Assembly: GCF_037975245.1 (NCBI RefSeq)
Contig: NC_092575.1
Span: 12,263,001 to 12,327,000, forward strand
Origin: Apostichopus japonicus
Taxonomy: Eukaryota; Echinodermata; Holothuroidea; Aspidochirotida; Stichopodidae
Direction: 5' to 3'
DNA: 64,000 nucleotides
Shown piece after piece: positions 14,199-26,100 of the stretch. Made by a program: the position numbers and the translations under genes. The notes below the pieces were generated by a model. The model worked only from the letters and a program-made list of their open reading frames with translations, searched no databases and was not told the origin of the DNA. Each line of letters begins with the position of its first letter. The stretch's first letter is position 1.

Positions 14199-17100
14199 TA
14201 TCATATAGATGATCATACAATAAATGTGGGTAAGTGGTGGTGGGATAAAAGATTAACACATAAAGAACGTGAATGCTTATTACTTAACTACAATTTGAAA
14301 CAGAGGTACCTAGTTATTAATTTAATCTAAGAACATAATCAATAATCAATCTACCCTTTTTCCCCCCATAAATCTTATCCATTTTACTTTTTTGATATTA
14401 AAATCACATTTCTAATATGAAACACTTGTGCATAGTAAACTCACACTATCACATGTAAGAATTCACAAGGGTTGTAAAAATATTGAATATAGTAGCAAAT
14501 ATTTTATTGAAACCGCAACAACTTATGATGTTTTGGGGAAAAATACAACAACAATCATTTGAAAATGGAGTTACTTTGGAGTTGCACCATGTAACAAAAC
14601 AGTTAAAGATACTGTATATTCTCAAATGTTCAATTGCTTCATTTTTGCTTTTATACTCACAGAGGCGAGAGGAACTTCTTTCGTCTCACCATCCTCATCA
14701 TCGGAGGAGGGTAACATTGGATCATTCTCTTCTTTGACTGGCTCTTTCTTTGTAATCATCTTTGACCTCAGGTACTATGAAATAAACAGAAAGACAGAAT
14801 GGCCATGAGGAAATATACAGGAAATAGCCATTAAATCCATGGTGGGTATGGGCACCGGGGGGAGTCTTGAAAACTGTTATTAACATTAATATCCACTCAA
14901 ACTAAATGTATGACAGTCTTTGAAATTTAGGCGATTGACCGGCTAAATGAAGATGTCAGTAGATTTCGCGGTTTTCCAGTGGAAAAAAAGAAAACACAGG
15001 AATTTGTACGTTTTTGCCAGTAGACATTGCCAATATATTCACACATGATTAGTAGGAAGACAGTAAAAAGAAAATTAAAAAAAAAAATTGTATGGGTTTG
15101 GTACCTAATATAAGCCCTGAATCACTGCTTATCATCAGCATATATTATTAGGCTGCTCCCATAATCCTATAGAGTAAACTGAAGTGTGCATTAGCTTGTA
15201 ACTCAGGAAAATGCAATTTTGATTTTAGCTGGTATAATTTTACACACTTGCATTTTTTACTAGCAAGTGGCTAACTTTGAAAAATTCTATGGCCTAAAAA
15301 TGAGAAAGAACATAGACAAGTTATTAAACAATTTCAGAATGCAGTGAAAAAGCAGTTCGTTATCAGCAGGTAACTCTATAGATTTACAACACTTTTCGAT
15401 GTACCTAGGGGTAACCTACAGTACATTGACTACAAAAAGTCATTTACTGAAAATTGTTTTTTGATTGAATGATGTAACTATAGTAACTGGCTAAATTATG
15501 AGACTGAGCAACCCTTGATAACTTTCATATGTATATATGTGGAAGAGTGTACTGGTAACTTGAATGCAACATGAATGGAATTGCTGGAGAGAAGTGGACT
15601 ATTTGTAAGATTCTGAAGGATTGGAATCCCAATAGCTTCGGGTAGAGGGGTACAGTTAGTGATTCTTGGCCTGGGGGATTGATGGAAGGAATAGTACGGT
15701 AGGCTAGTATAGCCTGGACATTACACAGACAGTCAATTCAATGTATTAAAAAAGATGAAAAAAGTGCAAGTTGATTTATTCTCTCTCTAATTCTCTCAAA
15801 TTAATGTTGGAATCATGATGTAAAGAAAACTTAGAAAGTTCAGATAATTTGAAACTATATTTTCTGGCATTAAAATAAAAATAAATAAATCTCTAAACTC
15901 CTTTTCATCTGACTATCAATCCAGGTCTTCCAGGCATGCACGATGAACGAAGAACTAGCCTTCAGACTGGGCAGAGAGGGATGTTAGTTACTAACTAGTG
16001 ATTGGTCAAGCCAAATACACCTCCAAAAAATATTAGTACTATTTATTAGCAGCTTGCTACAAAGACCCAATAACAAGTGCATCCATTTCCACACAAGTGC
16101 CAAACAAGCAATGGCCCTAAAATCTCACTTTTCTAGAAGAATTAAATGTAAGTGAAGCTTTATAAAAAAAACTTTCTCGTTATATTTGAGCATAAAAGCA
16201 TCTTCCAGAGTAACTGCTAGAGACTTAAAGGAGCTTACAGCATTAATTAAATATAGTTCATAATATCATATGACATATGGTAGCTTAAGTTACATGATAA
16301 ACGAAGAAAGAAAACGAATAAAGAGAAAAGCAGAAGGTATCTCACCTCCATGTCTGAAACAGGAGTTGACTCTTCTATTCCTTCATCTTCTTTTTCCATC
16401 TCCTCATCTTGGCTTTTATTTTTCTTCTTTTTCTTTTTCTTCTTCTTCTTCTTAGACTTGTCAGTATCCTCCTCTTTTTCATCTTTTAACAAATAAATAA
16501 AATATAAAAAAAACAAGTTAGTCTTACAACAGTTTTAAACCATAAAAAAAGGCTTCTCCTGATTTCTGAGTCGGTTCAATGCCTAGACAATACTGTAGTT
16601 AACTGTCCCCATAAAGTTTAAACTTAAATTATCATATCTAAATATTAAATTATAATATCGTGGAGTGTTAGCTCAGTGGTTAACGCCGGTGCCTTCCAAT
16701 CATAAGGTCCCTGGTTCGAGTCACTCCAAGATTAATGTATGTCGTCCAGTTACAGAGTTTTTGACAATTGACAATTCATAATCATGGACGTTAAATATGA
16801 ATGTAAGAGACTGACTTCGGTCAGCTTGCGGCTTTGATAAGCCAATGAGGCTTCTTTGCAAGTTCCTGCTTGCAGGAGGATCTAAAAAATACATACAAAT
16901 ACATCTGAAATCTTTGCAGCACCAACAACGTACATACTGTTATCACCTAACTAACGGTGATTTCCAAAATAAAAACAGCTATTTCTTACTGTGATTGTTG
17001 TAAGGAACATGATTAAGAATACATCGAGGCTTTCAGAGAATTTATATTACAAGTTTTGATCCTACTTTACCTATCACCACATTTTCTCTCATACTACTTC

Positions 17101-20100
17101 TGTATTCTGTCCAGCCTCGCTTAACGGCAGGATAATTTAGTGAATGACTATTAATTTCTGAATAATTTGGACCACTCGATAAACATTTCTTAGTGGAATA
17201 CCAAAATGATTTGCGAGTCGCTTTGTTTCCACAGCATCGTTAGCATCATTTATATGTACATATCTCTGGCACTTTTAAAACATCACAATTTGTGTGTAGC
17301 ATAAATACTTAAAGTGCATCTTGTGTTTTTAACTCAAATTCAAAAACATAGAATGCAAAATATGTGCTCCAGCCTTGTTTAAATGTAACTTCCAGCTATC
17401 TGCTCTGTTCCATTTCACAAAACATGAAATCTATGTGTGATTTTGCGTGAAGTAAACTTTCCAATTCACTTTAACTGACCTGGGGAATTCACTTAAACTG
17501 ACCTGGGGAATTCACTTTAACTGACCTGGGGAATTCCCTTTAACTGACCTGGGGAATTCCCTTAACTGACCTGGGGAATTCACTTTAACTGACCTGGGGA
17601 ATTCACTTTAACTGACCTGGGGAGTTAACTTCCATAGGTTCTGCAGTCTCACCATCGTCGTCGACGTTGCTCTCCGCTTGTCTCAGGTTCTGTCCGACCA
17701 CCGCATCGTTGGCCCACGTTTTCTTCTGATCCCCGATCTTATGGACCTCTAAAAACTCTTGGAATTCAGGATCATCCTGGAGCTAAACATTAAAATAAAC
17801 ATCAACATCAGAGGCCAATAAAATAAAATTGTGACTAAAAAATAAATGCATGAATATTTGATAACTGATCAGTTAAAATTATTTTGAAAAGAGTAACATT
17901 TTTTATGGTTATGAACACAAACTAACTGATCCCTGACTAAACAAACTTTTTCTTTTTTTCTATTTAGAAGGGCATAATCACACAGTCACGACAATGAACC
18001 TCTTTTGCCAAATTTTTGGCCCATATGCTGAGATCGAGGGGATGATTTTTTTTTACCATAACAACTGTGTCCTGTTTTTACAAACACTACGGTGAGTTCA
18101 AACATTAATCCGAGGGATGGGCGGGTGGATGAAATAGGCCTGCAGTGTAGCCTAAAGTTCTGTACACAGTGAACAACATACAGCCTGGTACAGCCATGGA
18201 TTAAACCAAACAGCAGAAACGAATGAATCTAGGGTAGTTACAAATGTGTCCTTCGGACAGCTCGTTCTGTTCGACAGACATTACCTAATGGTGCTAGGCA
18301 AAGTGACTGCATTTAATATGAACCCCAACATGTGGCGGTAGCATACAACCTAACTCTGCCTGCACCTACATCATCCGTGATCAGCGTAATGCTTTGATTG
18401 GTTTTCTTCATAGAACACCAGTGTTTTGTTTGAATTATAAAATACCTGCATCTGCCTGCACATGTATGGAAGTAATGCTTTGATCGGATCATTTTCATGG
18501 AACACCAGTGTTTTGTTTGAGTTTTGGGTTTGAATTTTTGTCTAAGGGGCAAGCATATTAGCCTAATGTGCAGTGGTGAACGGTAACATACCTGCATCTG
18601 CCTGCACATGCATGCAAGTAATACTCGATCGTTTTCATGGAACACCAGTGTTATGTTTGAATTGTAAAATACCTATGCTGCCTGCACATGCACCCGAGTA
18701 ATGCTTAGATGGGATCTTTTTCATGGAACACCAGTGTTTTATTTGAGTTTTGAGTTTGAAATGTTTATTAAATATGTACCCCAGCATATTAGTCTAATGT
18801 GCAGTTGTGATCGGTATAAACATACCTACATCTGCCTGCACATGCATGCGACTAATACTTTGATGGGATCGTTTTCATGGAACACCCGTGTTTTGTTTGG
18901 ACTTTTCATTCTCTCAATCTCTGCTAATTGGCCGAGATTTTGGCCCCCCAAAAAAGAGTACATTGTCATGACTGTGTGATTATTTACTATGCAATAGTTC
19001 CAAAATAGTTCAAAGATAGTTGGCTTCCTTTCAAATTTAGAACTACTAGTCTTTAAAAAATTATTCAGTACAGAAATGGATGCTATCCCTGCATTAAATC
19101 ATGGATACCGTATATATAGCTGGTTGTTTTACGATACATCAAAACCAAGAAGATGCAGACTATATTTGGTATGAACGAACATGCTGTAAATAATTGCATC
19201 TCTATTTAGTTTCATTTTCGGTTCCACCTGGGATCCAATTTATCTGACTTACCTCTCCGAGATCAAGCCCAGTCTGTTGCTTCGCATCTTTCTCTGGTTT
19301 CTGATGGCAAAAGAAAAGATTTAAATTTTTATCAAGTTTAACAAATATTGCAGATCGAGTCTTTACATAGAAACAGACCATCTGATAAACATTGAAATAC
19401 ACAGATTGGATGTCAGTCAACACCATTTATTATCATTCGACAGGAACGAGCCTGAGATGTTGACGTAACAAGACCTCCAGTTGCTGGGCTTAAAATGATT
19501 CATGAAAAAAGATACGGAACGGACCTGCGGTTATCATACAAAGTGTTTCGGTAAGATTTGATATTGTTCTAAACTACTCCCTGCTCGAAGACCCAAAGGA
19601 AGTCTTGGAAAGAAAAAACTACAGGAGGATACATCCCAACCTAGCCTAAGCTCCAGCCTAACTCCATCAAGACACGACGACACCGATTCAGAGGGGCACA
19701 CCCTATCTAGAGCCTGTGTAACTGTTAGCATTGATCGTTAATGTAGATGACTTTAATAAGGCTATATTAGATCTCAGAAAATGCCATGTTAAAGAGACAG
19801 TGCAGTTCATTTGAAGAAAGAGTAGTGCATGTAGAGGAAGACAAAATCACTCATGCCACCCTGTTGAACAAGCAGGAACATTTCTCAAGAAGAAACAACA
19901 TTAGAATAATCGGTGTACAACCAACCCGGAAAGAACATTGTCTTGATGTTATCAATAATTTGACCAACTACGTAGTACTCTCCTACAAGAAATAACATCC
20001 TTGCGAGAAGGCTTCAACAAAGTTTAGACCTCAGAGAGGAAAATGCCGCATTAGAGACACAATGCAGCTCGCTTGAAAAAGAGTAACACACCTAGAAGAA

Positions 20101-23100
20101 ACCCAAACCACCCATGCCACCCTGTTAAACAAGCAGGAACGTTTCTCTAGCAGGAACAACATCAGAATCGTTGGCCTTAAAAACATCACCTAAAGAAGAC
20201 TGCATTAATATAGCTACCAAGGTTTTCGAGGAAGTAGGAGTCAAGTCTTGCAAGATCGAGCGTGCACACCAAGACAGTAAAGCTATACCAGGGAAGGACA
20301 GACATCTTCTTGTTAAAATATCTTTTCACCAGGACAAAATCGCCATTCTGAGATCTACTAAGCAGGCTCTGGCTAATCGTAACTATTACATCATAGACGA
20401 TCTTACTCAAGCTGACCTGCGAGAAAAGCGGAAATGGGGGCCAAAAGTGCAAGGCCTTTATCGCAATGGAGTGAAACTCAGGTTTTCTGGAGGCCTCTGG
20501 AGAGGAAGCGTTGGAAAACCATACCAATTTGAATGATGTCTTTCCTGACGGCCACCGAATTTGCTGCACTATTTCTCCTACAATATGGCTCCAATCTGTT
20601 CTAAAAGTTTTTTCTTTAAAAGAAGCCATAAACGGGACATGATGCTTCTCTTCTGACTGTTCTTATGGATTTTCTTTGTGTTTTAATGTGTTTGAGTATT
20701 TGTGGAACTTACTGTATATCCATCTCAACTTTGTTTTTCGTCGTAAGTACAATTGGATGCCGAGAATGATTTTCATTTATCATTGCCATAGCTGATATTA
20801 AGATTTGCTCCTGTAATGTCAGGGGCTTAAGGCAAATTAATCAACGTAGACCACAACTTGCATATTTTCATCGCCATCTCTTTAATATAATTCTTGTCCA
20901 GGAAACGCACAGTACCCGAGGTGGGGTGCTTCTGGACTAATGAGTGGGGCGATGAAATTAGTTTTTTCTCGCAGTACTGCTCTATGTAAAGGCGTTGTTA
21001 TTCTTTTTAAATCCAATCTTTCTATTGACATTAATTGTTAACATGCATACTGACCAGCATGGTAGTTGTATTGTTGTTGACTTTAGCTAGAATCATCTGC
21101 TCTTTACCATTCTCTGTACCTATGGCACTAACCAAGCTACTTTCTACAATGATGTTTCTCATCACTTAAATTCTTTCAATACTAATACCATCATTGGGGT
21201 GGGGATTTCAGCTTTGTATTTAATTTAGCGATTGATAAACTCGGTGGTGACCTTAGAACAAACTTTAAAGCCTGTGATGCATGCCTAGCTACTGTATCAT
21301 GGATATTCACAATCTTGTCAATGTCTGGAGAGAGAGAAACCTCTCTTAAAAGACTTCAGCTGGCATTCTAACATTGCCGATATTCATTGCAGATTTGAGT
21401 TATTTTTCTTCCCTCTCATAATTTTGTTTTTAATGCTGTAGATATTGAATTCCAGCCTCCTCTTCAATGTGACCACTCTGTGGTGGTTTTGTCGATTGGC
21501 AATCATGATGATAAGAGAGGTCTGTGGTATTGGAAGTTTAACAACTCTCTTTTAGCTGATTCCGCCTACAACGACTTAATCCAAAATCTTGTTACTCCTG
21601 TCACTGACAATACTCGTTCTTTAGACCCTTTCGCAAGAAATCTCAAATAATTCATTCACTCTTAAACTATTTAATTTACCAGACAAAAAAGCTAAAAACA
21701 CCTGTTAGAGCGAAAATGAAATTTTACGTAGTATTTCCAATCTTGAAAGAGAGTTGTATGAAAATAATTCCGATGTCTTTCGTCAAAGTTTAGACAATGC
21801 CTGTAATCATTTAAAAGGTGTATACCATCACAAGTTTTGTGGCATTATTGTTCGGTCAAGAGCTTGTTTGGTTGAGGCTGGTGAAAAGAGCACTTAATAT
21901 TTTCTGAATTTAGAAAGGCGTAACAAGGCAAACAACAGCATTTTTAGTTTAAATGTGAATGGGGTCAGTTCACCACTAACAGTAAAGATATTCTTTGTGA
22001 AATATACAGTATCTATTTTATAGTACTTTATACTCTCATTCACCATGTTATCTTTTGTATTTTATTTGAGAGATTTGCCTGACTTTCACTCTGAGAAATC
22101 GGACCCCAGTTCTTGCGACGGGCCTTTAGAGCCTTATGCTCAATGTCCAACAGTAAATCTACCGGTATTGATGGTTTCTCTACTGAGTTTTATAGACACT
22201 TTTGGTCTCTTCTTGGTCAGCTTGCTGTTGATTCCTTAAAGTTTGGTTTTGATCGTCATTCATTATCCTGTGAGCAAAGTAGAGGGGTTATATCTCAATC
22301 TGTAAACTGGGTAAGGACCCCTTAGTTTATAGCTGACTATACACCAATTAGTCTCCTTAACAATGACTACAAAATAGCAGCAAAAGTATTGGCTAACAGG
22401 TTGAAATGAGTTGTCGACAATACTGTTGGGGATAATCAAACTGGTTTTATCAAAAACAAGTTTATTGGGGAAAATATTCCTTTTGTGCTGGACTTGATTG
22501 ATCACACTACCACAAACAACATTCCAGGTCTTCTGTTCTTTATTGATTTTGAAAAAAAAACTTTGATTGTATTTGATTGGGATTTTACTGACCACACTCT
22601 TATTTATTTTAACTTTTGGAACAGTTTTCAACAGTGGGTTGAAACACTTAACACTAGTAGTTCTTCTTGTGTTCTCAAAAATGGACATTCCACAGGTTTC
22701 TTCCCAATTTAGAGAGGAGTAAGTCAAGGTTGTCCCCTTAGCCCTTACCTCTCATTCTCTGTGCAGATATCTTAGCCAGAAAAATCATTGGTGACAACAA
22801 CATCAAGGGGATAAACATATTGTCATGAAATTAAAGTACTGCAGAATGCCGACCACACTACTTTCTTCTTGGCCGGTACCCACAACAGTGCTGTAAAGAT
22901 GCTGAATATTTTAGAGAATTTTCGAATAGCATCTGGTCTTAAAATAAATTTCAAGAAATCCCAGTTTTTTCCTCCGGGTCCTTTTATTTGAAAGAATCCA
23001 GCTTATTTCAGTGAATCCAAATCTATTGATTAGCAACGGTCCTATCACCTATCTCGGTATCAACTTCACTCACAATTGTGATGATCTCTTTCCCTTAAAT

Positions 23101-26100
23101 TATGAGCAGAAATTATTCAGGCTGAAGCTCCAGCTTAGATTTTGGAATGGGCGTGATCTCACACCTATTTGTAGAAACACAATTGTGAAGTCTTTTGAAA
23201 TCAGCCAACTCGTTTTCCTTTTCCAAGTTCTGCCATGCCCTCCAAAAGATTTTATGAATAAGATCCAAGTAGCCTACTATTTTGGATTTTATTTGGAACC
23301 AGAATCCTCAAAAAATTAGGACAGTTACTATGTATAAACCAATTGAAAAGGGGTGTTAAACATAATACATGTTCACAGCTTTGTTGATGCTCTTAAAACC
23401 TCTTGGTTCAAGTGTTATTGTAATAATGCCAACACAGGTTATTGGAAGCTCTTTTTTCATTCCTCTCTGTCGCTGATCTGTAAATAGTTGCTTTTTAATT
23501 GTAATTTTCATGACAAGGTTATTTCCTGTCTTAAAATATCTTCATTAGGCAAATTTGCATAGCTTGGAGTAAGGTAACCTTTAAGAAACCTTCAAACACT
23601 TTGGTGAGCAAATCCTTTGGAACAATAATTTTATTAGAATTGATAATACCATTGTTTATGACAAATAAACTTCCCAACACCTTTTTACTGTTTGTTAGGG
23701 ATATGTTTTGCCAGATGGGAAGCAGTTGTCCTTTAATGCCTTTTCTGACCAAATTTAAGCTTTTCAGGTATCCCTTTACTCTTTATTATGTGATCCTCTC
23801 TGCGATCCCTAGAAATTGGAAGGATTCCCTAAGTTTTGTAAACGATGGCGAGGACCAGCAAATACACCTTTTCAATCTTTTGTCTCGCAATTCTAAATTT
23901 GTCGCAGTTGGTCTATCCTCACCTTATTGACTGTATTTCACATCCGCCAAAAGCCTGCGCTATGTGGAGCGTTACTTTTAACTTCTCAGGGGACGATTGG
24001 TTAACTATATTTCAGATTCCTTCCCGTATGCTTTTTGAAGCAAAAAATCCAATATCAGGTTCAGGTTTCTCCACCATATCTTAGTAACCAACCAGCTTTT
24101 AAATTTAATGAACAAGGCGGCTTCCCCGCTCTGTACCTTTTGCAATATTGAGGATGGAACAATTGAACATTTATACTGGTCCTGCCATGTCACGTCTAGT
24201 TTCCTTTTAGATTGCGAACAGAAATTTTTTGGTAGATAGTTTATCTGCTCAAAAGAAGATTTCTTCTTCAAAGAGCTGGTTGCTGGTTAATTTAGTAATA
24301 AATTACAAACTTGTTCAACTCAGATAGCAGAAGGATAAATTACAAACAGAACTTCATCAAAGCTGTTCTTATTATTGATAGAAAACCGCTACAAGAAACA
24401 ACGCACCTTTGTCTGTTTCTCTTCTTTCTTCTCCTGTTTTATCGGTTTTTCATTTTTCTTGGAGAACGCTGAGCTTCCTTCAGAGTATTTGCTCCAAGGG
24501 CGTGGCTTCTCTTTCGCAGTGAAATCTTTGGCTTCTGTGACCTACGGCAAACAAATTAAAAATGATCAAATGTTATGGGCCAATAAGTAAATAACAAGAA
24601 ACTCAATATTGGTTGTTTTATTGTAGATATAAAATACAAATATATATAGGCTGTTGAAGTCGGAAATCAAGTAAAATGAGTGTCTAGACAAAATGCCTGC
24701 ATAAAAATACTGCACTTTTCAACTTTTTTTATTGAGCCCATTAAATGCTGTGTGCCATTTCCCAGAATTGTTTGAAATCAAGAAAAACAAGTGTCTAGAC
24801 AAAATGCAGTCATAAAAATAAGTAATGCACTTTTCAACTTATTTAATTGAGCCCCTTAAATGCTGTATGCATATGCCGTGAACACCCGAAATCAAGTGAA
24901 ACGAGTGTCTAGACAAACTGCCATAATAATACCGCACTTTTCAATTAACTTAGATGAGCCCCTTAAACGCTGCGTGCATATATGCTGTGAATGTTAAGAA
25001 TCAAGTAAAACGAGTGTCATTCCAGGGTTAAATTAAGTTCTCAAGATTATAAAACTCTACAGTTTTTGGTGGAAATTAAACTTGTAGTGAAAAAATCAAG
25101 AAAAGTATATATTTATTACATTCGTTCATGAAATTTATACTTACCTGAATTCTTGATGCGTCAATATATGTATTGTGGAAGTAGTTGATTGCGTCCGAAG
25201 CATCGGCTTGATTTCTGAATCCGATGAAAGCAAACCGTCTGAAGACACCTTCTTTGGTGTATTTCAGTTGAAGATCTGTGATGTCTCCCTTCTCGGAAAA
25301 AATCTCTCTGACTTTGTCACTTGTGATCTGGTAGAAAATTGAAAGAGATGTTAACGTTAGTATTCTTTACAAAATGTCAGAACAGCCATGACTGAAATGC
25401 ACCTTAATTTCTTCGGATTGTAAGATAGAAAATACAAATAAGCATACACTTTACCCTAGGCTTTCATAGAACCAAGTCATAACAGTTCCCCAAATGTCCC
25501 CAAATATTTGATTCCTTATTTTCATGCGACCAATCTATTGAAGTTATCATTACGGACATTTGCACATGTATATAAACATAGTCAGGTCTAAAAATTTTTA
25601 AATATTCTTTTTCAAAAAAAAAAGTAAAGAAATATGGGAAGTGGTATCATAAAAATCTTGTCATTTTTCTAAAAAAAAAAAACTGATCAAAGATAGAATC
25701 CATTGCAACTTGTAGTATATTGAACTTGTAGAATGACTTTAAAGGGTGTGAAGACTCGCGCACAAAGAAACGTCTCATGCCGGTAATCTGACGTAGTTTT
25801 GAATGAGGTGTAATAGAAGTGTTAGACACTACCATCTATCCCAGAAAATACACACAGAGCTTGCTACCATCAGTAATTAGACACTAGTGTACAGTTAATA
25901 CATACAGTACAGTTACGGTCATTACACACAACACAGTGTACATAGCAGCGATGGATATCTCAGGTCTAGATAAAAGATAACAAGGTATCACGTTTCATTA
26001 CTGTCTGCTTTTTGTAGCAAAAAGAAGAAAACCTCACTTGCAAGCAACGGAAAGTTTACTTTTTCAGATGGCCGCATGCGGTTTGGGGCGAGTCTTCAAT

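Noticed and set aside
17461-17634. Regular 23-bp repeats considered as a CRISPR array
   Set aside because: There are no spacers; units are contiguous, and the context is a eukaryotic intron.
20186-20629. 147-codon minus-strand ORF
   Set aside because: Shadow of the LINE ORF1 segment on the opposite strand.
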